From: Ignavibacteria bacterium
GTDB taxonomy: Bacteria; Bacteroidota; Ignavibacteria; Kapaibacteriales; Kapaibacteriaceae
Direction of reading: 5' to 3'
Length of the DNA: 64,000 nucleotides
NCBI GenBank assembly: GCA_016191145.1
Contig: JACPPD010000015.1
Span: 1-64,000, forward strand
Below are positions 8,543 through 16,770 of the stretch, in pieces. The notes under the pieces were generated by a model, which made no database searches, was not told the DNA's origin, and saw nothing but the letters and a program-made list of their open reading frames with translations. Made by a program: the position numbers and the translations under genes. Each line of letters begins with the position of its first letter. Position 1 is the first letter of the stretch.

Positions 8543-9751
8543 TTAGAATCTGATTGTCATTCCATAGGTCAAACCGTACTTCGGCGACGCATACCACTGA
8601 GTATCGAAGCGATAGGCGAGAACTGCTGCTTCTGCTCCAAGGATAAATGAAAACGGTCCTGCAGGGGAGTATTCAAAACCAACAATGGCACGCCCAAGAG
8701 GTCCCAATTTTGTGCCCCCTCCAAACACCTGCGTAAAAGGAGCTATAGGTAGGCTTCGGAATCCTTCAAACGTATACCGGTACGAAACACCTGCCCATAA
8801 CAAAGATGAAGATTGGTCCCATTGCTTCAACTGGTCGTTTTGTTCACCCCTGTAGACCAGCGGGAATGTCTCGCTTCCAAATTCAAGGCCCAGCATGTGA
8901 ACCCTGTTAAGCCTATAAAAGGCTCCAACACTGATGTTACTGTACCAGTTGCTTTCTGGTGGTACGGCTGACTCAGTGGTGGGCTTCAAAGAAAAACCGC
9001 GGATTTGGAGTAAGGGGGCAGGGTATGCTGTAAGGTCTGAACCAACCTGCAATTCCGACTGCTTAATCATACGTTGGTCCTGCTTCCGCGAAATGGCGAA
9101 CTCATTGCGAACAATCACATTTTGCAAAGGCGGTTCAGGAGCCTCGTGGAGTTGATCAAAGACTGGCTCTGGTGGAACTTCTTCGGATTCAGAATTAAGC
9201 TTTGCAAGTTCACTTCTCAACGCATCATTTTCATTTTGCAACGTGGCAATTCGACCCTGCAGATCTCTCTGCCTTGGTTCATTCCTCTGAACTGGAGTAG
9301 AGTTATCAATGGTTGCTCCATTTACTGGATTAGCACTTAGCGAGGCATTAGCTGAGGTTTGTATGGCCTTATCACCGAATGCGACTACGGGTGAGCGTGC
9401 AGGTATGCTAGTAGTTGCCACATAGGTTATACCCGTAGCAGCCAACGCAGACAGCAAAGGAAGCCCAAGCTTTGAGAGCCAGGCAAGTATGAGGCTGCCG
9501 CCTGCAGCACCTGCGGCGGCACCCGCCAGCGGCGCGGCAAAGCCTAGATGCGTGAATACCGAATTGGTAAGTTGGGCAGGAGGGATCAAGGCCATCCTGT
9601 CGTGCTGAACTGCAGACTTCACAGCTAGCTGGTTGCGCAGCTCAGTGCGTAGATCCGGGTTCACCGCAAGCTCGGCATAAAGACCCGATTCGAGCATCTG
9701 GTCCAGATCACCGTCGAGCAGTTCGTTTATTTGTTCAATGCGAGTCAACAT
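8543..9751 (-). CDS. Anti-sigma-like membrane protein with C-terminal beta-barrel-like domain
   Basis: 402 residues. It directly follows the ECF sigma gene (33-bp gap), the usual place of an anti-sigma factor. The N-terminal about 70 residues (LTRIEQINELLDGDLD...) look like a short anti-sigma helix bundle without a zinc motif. A glycine/alanine-rich hydrophobic zone follows (about 70-120), then a coiled coil (about 165-195). The last 150 residues alternate as beta strands (RLNRVHMLGLEF, GAFYRLN, GVSYRYTF) and end in YGMTIRF, with the terminal Phe typical of outer-membrane barrels. The start at 9751 is preferred over 9754 because AGAAAGG lies 6 nt before it. Confidence 0.6.
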   Translation of the reverse strand: MLTRIEQINELLDGDLDQMLESGLYAELAVNPDLRTELRNQLAVKSAVQHDRMALIPPAQLTNSVFTHLGFAAPLAGAAAGAAGGSLILAWLSKLGLPLLSALAATGITYVATTSIPARSPVVAFGDKAIQTSANASLSANPVNGATIDNSTPVQRNEPRQRDLQGRIATLQNENDALRSELAKLNSESEEVPPEPVFDQLHEAPEPPLQNVIVRNEFAISRKQDQRMIKQSELQVGSDLTAYPAPLLQIRGFSLKPTTESAVPPESNWYSNISVGAFYRLNRVHMLGLEFGSETFPLVYRGEQNDQLKQWDQSSSLLWAGVSYRYTFEGFRSLPIAPFTQVFGGGTKLGPLGRAIVGFEYSPAGPFSFILGAEAAVLAYRFDTQWYASPKYGLTYGMTIRF

Positions 9752-9784
9752 CATCAACCTTTCTGGGAGCAGGTACAAGCCCCC

Positions 9785-10348
9785 TCACTGCGAATTCAAT
9801 TCATTCAGATAGGGCTCCAGGATTTCCTTAATGCGCTGCCGTGCGCGGAAAACCCTCACCTTTGCTGTTTCAACCTTGATATTGAGAAGTACAGTTATTT
9901 CGCTGTACGGAAGTCCCTGGTATTCCCTGAGGACAAACGCTTCGCGCATATCATGGGGCAGCAATTCAATTGCCATGGCAATGAGCTTTAACATTTCATT
10001 GCGCTCGGCTTCTCGGCTCAACCCGGGATTGTACAGCATATCATCAAATTCAACCATCTGCGCCTGTACTCTCTTTTTCTCGTTCAGACACAGGTTGCGA
10101 GAGATGGTGAGGATATAGCCCTTTACATTGTCAATCGTGACGTGCCGCTCTGCTCTTTGGAAGAACCGCATGAACGTATCCTGGAAAATGTCATGGGCCT
10201 TTTCGCGGTCGGCCATCACGCGCAGACAGTAGGCGTAAATGATATGAGCGTATCGGGTATAGAGTTCTGCAAATGCAGTTTCACTCTCGTCGGTATGCAA
10301 CAATGCATAGAGCTCGCCATCGCTATATTCACTTAGCTGCCTATCCAT
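9785..10348 (-). CDS. ECF-subfamily RNA polymerase sigma factor
   Basis: 187 residues. Region 2 is at about 25-95 (AFAELYTRYAHIIYAYCLRVMADREKAHDIFQDTFMRFF; DIFQDTF is the sigma2.2 signature). Region 4 is at about 125-180 (LLPHDMREAFVLREYQGLPYSEI followed by VETAKVRVFRARQRIKE, the helix-turn-helix that reads the -35). There is no region 3, as in ECF factors. It recruits core polymerase to a small extracytoplasmic-stress or secretion regulon. First gene of a unit with the anti-sigma-like gene. Confidence 0.93.
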   Translation of the reverse strand: MDRQLSEYSDGELYALLHTDESETAFAELYTRYAHIIYAYCLRVMADREKAHDIFQDTFMRFFQRAERHVTIDNVKGYILTISRNLCLNEKKRVQAQMVEFDDMLYNPGLSREAERNEMLKLIAMAIELLPHDMREAFVLREYQGLPYSEITVLLNIKVETAKVRVFRARQRIKEILEPYLNELNSQ

Positions 10349-10398
10349 CCCGACGTTTACTAACAGTAATTGGGTGAATTAGTTACGTGTTTCTGACG

Positions 10399-10420
10399 TG
10401 CCAGGTGCCAGGTGTCAAGG
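10399..10420. repeat. Dispersed intergenic repeat, copy 1
   Basis: TGCCAGGTGCCAGGTGTCAA between the bacilliredoxin stop and the sigma start. The same GCCAGGTGCCAGGTG core recurs at 59487-59505 and, degenerate, at 12426-12467, always in gaps between genes. Confidence 0.7.
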
Positions 10421-10425
10421 CATGG

Positions 10426-10857
10426 TTATGTATTGCGGGTTTCCAGCAGCGAGTCGAACGCAGAAGTAAGGGCACTAGCAATCATTTCAGCAGTACGTCC
10501 TTCGATGTTATGGCGGGGCATGAAGGCTACAAGTTCGCCGTCGCGAAGAATTGCAAGTGAAGGCGAGGATGGCGGTACGCCTGTGAAATAGGAGCGCATG
10601 CGTTCAGTGGCCTCGAGATCCTGGCCGGCAAAAACGGTTACGATGTGGTCTGGTACAACTTCGTGTTTGAGAGCCAGAGCAATTGCTGGTCGTGCGGCGC
10701 CGGCAGCGCATCCACATACGGAGTTAACAACAACCATTGTTGTTCCTTCGGCCTTGACCGCGGCGTCAACTTCATCAGCAGTGAGTAATTCGCGTATACC
10801 TAAACTCGTAAGCTCCTCACGCATTGGCTTTACATACATTGGATCGTATGGCATCAC
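10426..10857 (-). CDS. Bacilliredoxin, BrxA/BrxB (YphP/YqiW) family
   Basis: 143 residues, full length for the family. It carries the family's CGC active site in NSVCGCAAGAARP (about 46-58). The N-terminal MPYDPMYVKPMREELTSLG and the ending with PRHNIEGR are family hallmarks. Bacilliredoxins de-bacillithiolate proteins in Firmicutes; in Bacteroidota they are presumed thiol-disulfide or S-thiolation reductases in the cytoplasm. The ATG overlaps the stop of the upstream TPR gene by 4 nt, so translation is coupled. Confidence 0.92.
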   Translation of the reverse strand: MMPYDPMYVKPMREELTSLGIRELLTADEVDAAVKAEGTTMVVVNSVCGCAAGAARPAIALALKHEVVPDHIVTVFAGQDLEATERMRSYFTGVPPSSPSLAILRDGELVAFMPRHNIEGRTAEMIASALTSAFDSLLETRNT

Positions 10858-12287
10858 TGGTTCCTTCCAAGCATTTCCTTTAAATACTCCATTCCCAACG
10901 GTCCTGCAACAGCCGGGAACTCCCGTTCGAACTCTTCCTTCTTTTTCACGTCGAGCTCGAAAGCGCTACGAAGATAAGGAATGGCGGTAAGGGGCTGTCC
11001 AGCCGCACAAAGTGCCTTTGCAGTTGAATAGTACCCTTCCGACCATTCAGGAGCCAGACGAAGCGTTTCGGCAAAAGCCTGCAACGCTTCGAGCATATCG
11101 CCGTTTTCCAGCAACGTCGATCCATAATCGAACCAGCACTCGGCGTCGGCTGGCTGAAGCGCAATAGCTCGTTTGTAACTTTCTATAGCATCACGGAATG
11201 AACCGAGATTGTAAAGTGCATCAGCCTTTGCATACCAAACGTCGGCAAGCGAATGATCGATGCTGAGAGCTGCGTCGTAGTCCTTTACCGCAAGATCAAA
11301 TTTCTCCAGAGCATCGTAACACGTGCCCCTGCCAAACAATGAGGTTGAATGATTAGGTTCGAGAACAAGCGCCTTGGTGAACATTTCAATGGCCTCATCG
11401 AGCTCACCTTGTTCTTCGAGTGACGATGCAAGGTTGTGTACAACAGGAACATCGGAGGGTGCTATGCGATGAGCTTCTCTGTATGCGTCGATTGATTCCC
11501 TGATTCTGCCCAGCGTAGCGTGAGTGTTGCCGAGGTTATACCAGGCATTAACGAAATCGGGCTTGATGACGGTTGACAATTCATAACAGTCAATAGCTTG
11601 TCTGTGTGCCCCCTTCCTTCCTAAAATCACGCCTTTGTTAAACCACGCATTGCTATCGTAAGGGTCTGCGTTAATGATCTTGTCGTACAGTGAAATTGCT
11701 TCGTCGAACTCATCGATGTTTTCGTGGCAATAAGCGAGTTCAAAGAGTGCGTCGCGAGTAAAATTTTCCTGACGCATCAGATAACGGAAGAGGCGGATGG
11801 CTTCTTCATATCTGCCGCGTTTTTCGAGAATCATAGCCTTGGTGAAGAGAGCATCCGGATTTTCAGGTTCAGTTTCGAGAGCGCGCTCAACGGTTTCGGT
11901 GGCTTCATCGAGGCGCCCCACCTGTTCCAATGCTATTCCTCGATTCACTAAAATTTCAATTTCAAAGGGGTCGAGCTCCGATGCTCGTTCGTATGACGAC
12001 AAGGCTTCGGCCCATCGACCAAGCGAACTCAAAGCAATACCAAATTTGTGCCATGCATCTGCAGAATAGGGGGCAGTCTCACGCCACATCCGGGCAAACG
12101 TGAGCGCATCTTCAAACTTTTGTGTTTCCAGGCAAAAGATTACAATGTTTTCCAATGATTCCGGCGAGGGAAGCCCGTTTTGCCAGTTACCGCTTTGATG
12201 CGACTCACGGTATTGCTGGAGTGTCTCGTCTAGTCCTTTTCTATCGGGCTCTTCTACGCCATCGTCGTCGTTAAAAAATTCAAGCAT
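10854..12287 (-). CDS. TPR-repeat protein
   Basis: 477 residues from the ATG at 12287, chosen because GGAGA sits 5 nt upstream. Almost the whole protein is tetratricopeptide repeats, about ten units of 34 residues (for example ADAWHKFGIALSSLGRWAEAL and AWYNLGNTHATLGRIRESID). There is an acidic N-terminal tail and no signal peptide. TPR superhelices act as assembly platforms; the partner is not evident. Coupled to the bacilliredoxin gene downstream. Confidence 0.88.
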   Translation of the reverse strand: MLEFFNDDDGVEEPDRKGLDETLQQYRESHQSGNWQNGLPSPESLENIVIFCLETQKFEDALTFARMWRETAPYSADAWHKFGIALSSLGRWAEALSSYERASELDPFEIEILVNRGIALEQVGRLDEATETVERALETEPENPDALFTKAMILEKRGRYEEAIRLFRYLMRQENFTRDALFELAYCHENIDEFDEAISLYDKIINADPYDSNAWFNKGVILGRKGAHRQAIDCYELSTVIKPDFVNAWYNLGNTHATLGRIRESIDAYREAHRIAPSDVPVVHNLASSLEEQGELDEAIEMFTKALVLEPNHSTSLFGRGTCYDALEKFDLAVKDYDAALSIDHSLADVWYAKADALYNLGSFRDAIESYKRAIALQPADAECWFDYGSTLLENGDMLEALQAFAETLRLAPEWSEGYYSTAKALCAAGQPLTAIPYLRSAFELDVKKKEEFEREFPAVAGPLGMEYLKEMLGRNQ

Positions 12288-12425
12288 GATGCTCTCCGCT
12301 AAAATGTGGTGCATCGCCTACAGCCACATGCAATGTACTCTATGAAAGGGTCAACACCAATGATTTTCAAAAAATCCATCGGCAGACCTTTCCCCAACAA
12401 CGTAGGATTCTGAGTTGCCACTTCT

Positions 12426-12467
12426 CGGCAGGTGCCACTTCTCGGCAAGTGCCAGATGCCAGGTGAC
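12426..12467. repeat. Dispersed intergenic repeat, copy 2 (degenerate)
   Basis: Three imperfect runs of GGCA(G/A)GTGCCA-type sequence in the gap 12288-12531 between divergent genes. It contains ATGCCAGGTGACG, related to the repeats at 10399 and 59487. Nothing else is recognisable in this gap. Confidence 0.5.
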
Positions 12468-12531
12468 GATAATCGTTCCATGAAAATGCAAAATGGCAAC
12501 GATTACCATGTTAGATTGTTATATAAACGAA

Positions 12532-14790
12532 ATGCGTCGGGTTACTCTTATCGTTTTATTTTTTTCAGCGACCGTGGTACAGGTTGTAGCACAGCGGGAG
12601 TACGACACATGGTATTTCGGGATAAGAGCCGGAATACAGTTCGGGAGTGGGGTTCCGGTAGGTATTCTTGGTCCCATCAACACGGAAGAGGGTACGTCGG
12701 TGTGGTGCGATCCATTGAGCGGAGCACCCATCCTTAGTACCGATGGTAGCATTGTTTACGATGGTACAGGATCTGTGCTCAATAACGGTACGGGTCTGCG
12801 TGGTGGTTTCTCAAGTACAAACAGCGCACTGATTGTTCCTGATCCTGGTAATTCGGATCGCTATTATATTTTTTGCGCCGGAGATCTTTCGAGGTCGGGT
12901 ATACCAGACTCCGTTTTTACAGTCAACATCGTCGATATGAGTGGTCCTGGTATCGGTACTGTCGTTAGTAAAAACAACATCCTTGCTTATGGTACTGCAG
13001 AAAAAATTGCAGGCACGGTTCATTGCAATGGGGAATCGTGGTGGGTTGTAGCGCACGACACTGCTACACCAAGGTTTTATGTGTTCCTGGTTACTGCATC
13101 AAGCATTCAGGGACCAACCATTTATGATGTCGGAGAACAGTATACGAAGTCCCCAGGGAAGCCGGGCGGTTACTATGGAATGGGATCGCTGAAATTCAGT
13201 GCCTCCGGACGTCTCCTTGCCATGGCAAGTCCCTCCGGACAGATGTGCGAAATTTTCGACTTCGACATATTTAGCGGCGTTATTAGCAATCCTCGAAGAG
13301 TCGACTCTGCAGATTTATTCTATGGGTTATCGTTCTCACCAAACGAAAGGTTCTTGTATTCAGTTTGCTGGAATGCATCGGCAGACATCCAATCTCCAAT
13401 CTATCAGTATGACTTACTAAATTCTTTTAGTAAATATCGCGTTGGTTCATTGTCTGTAAAAAAGGACCGCGACAACGGAGGCATTCAGCGAGGACCCGAT
13501 GGCAAGATTTACTTGGTTAACGGTGAGAACATGCGTGCAATAGATTCACCCAACCTAGCAGGAAGTGCTTGTGCCTTTGGCCGGCGAATCCCGCTGCTTG
13601 CAGGAACATCCAGTGCTATTGGTTTGCCGACAATAATGGACTGTGTTTTAGATAACAGCAGCATTGACTTTTGTGTACCTCCAATCTCGGCAATGAAAAA
13701 TCCAACGGTCGCCTGTGTCGGCTCGTGTCTTACGTTCACCGATGCATCGCAACGTAAACCAACTGAGTGGTATTGGGATTTTTTAGGCGGAATACCTTCG
13801 GCGTTCACTGGTAAGAATCCGCCGATGGTGTGCTACTCCACGGCAGGCATATATCGCGTCAGACTGATAACTGTCAATGCTTGGGGTGCTGACACAACGG
13901 TTTCGGATATTCAGATACTCGATGTTCCCACTGTAAATGCAGGTGCGGACATAATTCTTTGCGATTCCTCCTACGGCAAGCTGCGAGCATCGGGTGCAAT
14001 GCGTTATGAGTGGTCGCCCATCACAGGACTCAACAATCAGTTTAAACCCGATCCGATTGTAAGAGTATTTACTACCACGCAGTATGTGGTAAGGGGCTGG
14101 AACGACGGGGAATGTTACAATGATGACACCGTAATGGTATATGTTTTAGAGGCCCCTTATCCTACGGATCTCTTCAGCATAAATTCTGTGCGTGGTCTTG
14201 CAGGTTCAACTTCACAGTTAATCATCACCAAAACTCGTGTCGAGTATGTGACTAACGCTACATTCGCAATCACCATACCGCGTAAAATTTTCATTTCCGA
14301 CAGTATAGTTAAAGGTTTTGTAATTAGTAGTAGCTTATTGCGGCCCGACTTTCAGACACTCACAATACAGGCAGATCTTTCTACTGATACAGTAGTTATC
14401 ATCAACGGTATTTTATTGCTTGATAATTCTCAGGAAGAAGTATTTGCACAAACGACAACAACTGACGAATGCGTGAACGTTAAGACAACACCCGGAAGCA
14501 TCAACAGCGAAGCGTGTGGGGCAAGCAAGCGCGTTATTATTGGCGGAAGCAACCCGTTGTCAGTCATCTCTGTCTCTGACCAAGGCAAGGCAATAACCAT
14601 TTCCGGCGAGCCTAGATCATCGTACGAACTCACCGTATGGACTGCAACAGGGGAATTACTTGCTAGGTCTGCTGACGTTATTCGCGAACCGATCCAAACC
14701 GTTCTGTTTAGTCGGCATTTTCCGCAAATGCTGTTCATCGTTCTTAGAAGTGAATCCGTATCTACGATGGTATCGGTATTTAACGAGTAA
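12532..14790 (+). CDS. Secreted PKD-domain protein with T9SS-type tail
   Basis: 752 residues from the ATG at 12532, which begins a signal peptide (MRRVTLIVLFFSATVVQVVAQ); upstream in-frame ATGs only add a non-signal leader. Residues about 20-390 form a beta-propeller-like domain starting DTWYFGIRAGIQF, common at the N-terminus of Bacteroidota gliding/surface proteins. A PKD domain follows at about 395-480 (PTVACVGSCLTFTDAS...EWYWDFLGG). The C-terminal segment (SYELTVWTATGELLA...) resembles a T9SS sorting domain. A surface-exposed structural or adhesive role is inferred. Confidence 0.8.
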   Translation: MRRVTLIVLFFSATVVQVVAQREYDTWYFGIRAGIQFGSGVPVGILGPINTEEGTSVWCDPLSGAPILSTDGSIVYDGTGSVLNNGTGLRGGFSSTNSALIVPDPGNSDRYYIFCAGDLSRSGIPDSVFTVNIVDMSGPGIGTVVSKNNILAYGTAEKIAGTVHCNGESWWVVAHDTATPRFYVFLVTASSIQGPTIYDVGEQYTKSPGKPGGYYGMGSLKFSASGRLLAMASPSGQMCEIFDFDIFSGVISNPRRVDSADLFYGLSFSPNERFLYSVCWNASADIQSPIYQYDLLNSFSKYRVGSLSVKKDRDNGGIQRGPDGKIYLVNGENMRAIDSPNLAGSACAFGRRIPLLAGTSSAIGLPTIMDCVLDNSSIDFCVPPISAMKNPTVACVGSCLTFTDASQRKPTEWYWDFLGGIPSAFTGKNPPMVCYSTAGIYRVRLITVNAWGADTTVSDIQILDVPTVNAGADIILCDSSYGKLRASGAMRYEWSPITGLNNQFKPDPIVRVFTTTQYVVRGWNDGECYNDDTVMVYVLEAPYPTDLFSINSVRGLAGSTSQLIITKTRVEYVTNATFAITIPRKIFISDSIVKGFVISSSLLRPDFQTLTIQADLSTDTVVIINGILLLDNSQEEVFAQTTTTDECVNVKTTPGSINSEACGASKRVIIGGSNPLSVISVSDQGKAITISGEPRSSYELTVWTATGELLARSADVIREPIQTVLFSRHFPQMLFIVLRSESVSTMVSVFNE

Positions 14791-14803
14791 AAATATTTAT
14801 CTG

Positions 14804-14876
14804 AGCCGACGACCAGACTTGAACTGGTGACCTGCTGATTACAAATCAGCTGCTCTACCAACTGAGCTACATCGGC
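14804..14876 (-). tRNA. tRNA-Thr(UGU)
   Basis: On the minus strand from 14876 to 14804 it folds as a full cloverleaf. Acceptor GCCGATG pairs with CGTCGGC (one G-U). The D arm is AGCTCAGTTGGTAGAGC. The anticodon stem GCTGA/TCAGC has loop TTTGTAA with anticodon TGT. The T arm contains GTTCAAGTC and no CCA is encoded. The 5' 44 nt coincide with the left copy of the element's direct repeat, so this intact copy is a hybrid: 3' part chromosomal, 5' part and upstream flank supplied by the element. Confidence 0.95.
14833..14876. repeat. attL core: left copy of the 44-bp direct repeat
   Basis: Identical over 44 bp to 50752-50795. It covers the tRNA-Thr 5' end through the anticodon stem. Flanking bases differ on both sides, which defines the repeat length. 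Confidence 0.93.
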
Positions 14877-15040
14877 ATCATCATCGTGTGCTGGATCAAG
14901 TGTTTTGCGTCATACCGTAACCTGTCTATTTGCATGGACTTAGAGGAACCCGTGAGCCTCCGTGTCTCCGAGCGCCAATCGTCAACGATGCCGCCTATGA
15001 CACCAAACCGGCGATAGACCGACAATAGACACCCAATAAA

Positions 15041-15060
15041 TGGCTGCAAAGTGGCTGTAA
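15041..15060. other. Candidate integrase arm site, left end
   Basis: TGGCTGCAAAGTGGCTGTAA, two TGGCTGyAA units, between attL and the integrase stop. A near-identical pair occurs in the same orientation at the right end (50696-50714). Confidence 0.5.
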
Positions 15061-15078
15061 TTTTTTGACGGCTTTTGT

Positions 15079-16251
15079 TCATGCTGACTTCCACATCTTC
15101 TCAATTTTCTGTCGCAGCTCATGCGGCTCGAGCTTGAGGTAGTGACGCTCAAGAACCGGCGCACTACAGCGGGCCAGACGCGAGGCTTCGAAAATACTGA
15201 GGTCCGTTCCGATGCGGCGCACGACGCGGGAAATATACGTCTTCTTGAATTCATGCCAGCTGCGGTTGTTGCGCTCGATGCCGGCCCTGTGCATCACCTC
15301 ATAGAGCGTTCGCCGCAGGCGTGAGTCCGACGTGCTATGATAGCCTAGAATGGCGTCGTGAGGCTTCTGAACACCGTTTTCCTGGGCAATACGCGCAAGC
15401 AAGGCGATGTCGTCGCCGGTCAGAGGAATGTATTCCCATGTCCGTGCGTCCTTGCGTTCAACGCGAATGGTCATCGCCGTCGTATCGATGTCTTCGCGTT
15501 TGAGTGCCAGTGCCTCGTGTAACCTCAGCGGTGTTCGTGCCAGAACAGCAATGATGTGCCCGACTTTGACCTGCGATTTCGGTGCTGAGGGACGCCGGCA
15601 GATGGCCAGCATCGCCTCGATCTCTGTGTCGGTGTAGATCTGAACAGGCTTGCCAGGCCGATGGGGCATCATCTTGCGGATGGTGCTGGCGCGAGGAACG
15701 ATCGGCATCAACCCTTCACGATTGGCCCAATTGCAGAACACCATGAACGTGCGCAGGTAGATGGCCACCGATTCGATGGTAATCGATCCGGTCGGCGTCT
15801 GGCATGTTCTGACCAATTCGGCCATTGCCAGCTCGGCCGTCGAGCACTGCACAGAGCCACGAACCACAACACGGTTCACCGGATCGTGGGCGTTACCATG
15901 GCAGATGACGGCCTGCCAGGCAAGCTTGTAGTTCCTCAGGCTGGCCCGTGAACGCCGAGCGCCATGGTCGGCAAGGAATCGCTCGAAGGCCTCAGCAAGG
16001 GTTATGGCCGCTGTCGTGTCGCGAACGACGCCACGAGCAATCTGCCAACGGCGTATGAGGTCTTCGAGCATGCGACGTGCCGACATCCAGCCATGCGGAG
16101 AGGCCACGATGCCGGTGGCAATGTCACGCGGGATGTTCAGGTCGCGGGCCACACGACGTGGCAGGCTGATATACAGGCGCTTGGACGTCTGCCGCTCATA
16201 GACCGAACCCATCGACGCCGAATGGCGGCGCGCTTTTGCCGAAGGTTTCAC
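15079..16251 (-). CDS. int: Tyrosine recombinase / integrase
   Basis: 390 residues. The N-terminal part (about 75-190) is the SAM-like core-binding domain; the catalytic domain is about 200-385. Arg243 (TPLRLHEAL), the beta-hairpin Lys267, His333 and nucleophile Tyr371 (LERHYLKL) are present. The second Arg of the HxxR box is Lys336 (WHEFKKT), and the usual GHS before the tyrosine is RCS, so the active site is atypical. Start is GTG at 16251 with GAGGAG upstream, overlapping the repressor stop. It catalyses site-specific integration at tRNA-Thr. Confidence 0.92.
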   Translation of the reverse strand: MKPSAKARRHSASMGSVYERQTSKRLYISLPRRVARDLNIPRDIATGIVASPHGWMSARRMLEDLIRRWQIARGVVRDTTAAITLAEAFERFLADHGARRSRASLRNYKLAWQAVICHGNAHDPVNRVVVRGSVQCSTAELAMAELVRTCQTPTGSITIESVAIYLRTFMVFCNWANREGLMPIVPRASTIRKMMPHRPGKPVQIYTDTEIEAMLAICRRPSAPKSQVKVGHIIAVLARTPLRLHEALALKREDIDTTAMTIRVERKDARTWEYIPLTGDDIALLARIAQENGVQKPHDAILGYHSTSDSRLRRTLYEVMHRAGIERNNRSWHEFKKTYISRVVRRIGTDLSIFEASRLARCSAPVLERHYLKLEPHELRQKIEKMWKSA

Positions 16252-16589
16252 CGTAGCGTCTCCTCAGATGACACGTCGGGCGGCAGGTGCCATGGGCACG
16301 GCGCCTCAGCGCCGCAACAGAAATCATAGCCGTCGTTTGGCGCGTGTGACCACACACAGCCAAGGCCCGTGACGACCCAGCGGGAGTTGATACCATGGCT
16401 CTCGAGCACCTGTAACACAGAGATCGACGGCAACGATTCGCCATTGATCCAACGGTATAGTGTTTTTGGATACTCGTCTAGCGCGTCAGCAGCCGCAAGC
16501 ACCGTACCATACTTCATGAGAACCAGCCACCTCAAGCGCGCACCAACTTCCGAGTCGATTGTCTTAAGACGAAACATGGAGAATGACAT
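16248..16589 (-). CDS. CI-like helix-turn-helix repressor
   Basis: 113 residues from the ATG at 16589; ATGs at 16604 and 16577 are alternatives and none has a strong ribosome site. The region VGARLRWLVLMKYGTVLAAADALDEYPKTLYRWINGESLP is an XRE-type HTH. The following VLQVLESHGINSRWVVTGLG matches the GINxxWLxTGxG signature of phage CI-type repressors. The C-terminal tail is short and Cys-containing and has no LexA-like protease domain. The stop overlaps the integrase GTG, so repressor and integrase form a lysogeny operon. It probably acts at 16623-16707. Confidence 0.75.
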   Translation of the reverse strand: MSFSMFRLKTIDSEVGARLRWLVLMKYGTVLAAADALDEYPKTLYRWINGESLPSISVLQVLESHGINSRWVVTGLGCVWSHAPNDGYDFCCGAEAPCPWHLPPDVSSEETLR

Positions 16590-16622
16590 CCCTATAGGAT
16601 TCATGTGGATAACTTTTAATTG

Positions 16623-16707
16623 TGGCAGTATTGACAATGACGCTGTTGTCACACTACGTTTGTACCGAGTTGCGGAGTTAACCGGCAATAGAGTGTCAGT
16701 AATGCCA
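16623..16707. promoter_or_regulatory. Three operator-like 14-bp sites between repressor and early operon
   Basis: Site A 16623-16636 (TGGCAGTATTGACA), site B 16638-16651 (TGACGCTGTTGTCA) and site C 16694-16707 (TGTCAGTAATGCCA). All fit a dyad TGnCR-N4-TGnCA, with B missing one position. A and B are spaced 15 bp start to start. They overlap the rightward promoter, as expected for CI/Cro-type operators. Confidence 0.55.
16631..16662 (+). promoter_or_regulatory. Early rightward promoter, Bacteroidota type
   Basis: TTGACA at 16631-16636 and TACGTTTG at 16655-16662. The latter is an exact match to the TAnnTTTG -7 element of Bacteroidota sigma-ABfr promoters. The start would fall a few bases after 16662, about 100 nt before the excisionase-like ATG. 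Operator site B lies in the spacer. Confidence 0.55.
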
Positions 16708-16770
16708 CGCACAGATAGCCGGCAAACTACGAGGATTGAGAGCAACCAAAAACACGGGATTCTACGCAAT

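Noticed and set aside
14867..15094. 75-residue leftward frame between int and the tRNA
   Set aside because: It runs through the arm sites and into the tRNA, with no gene-like features.
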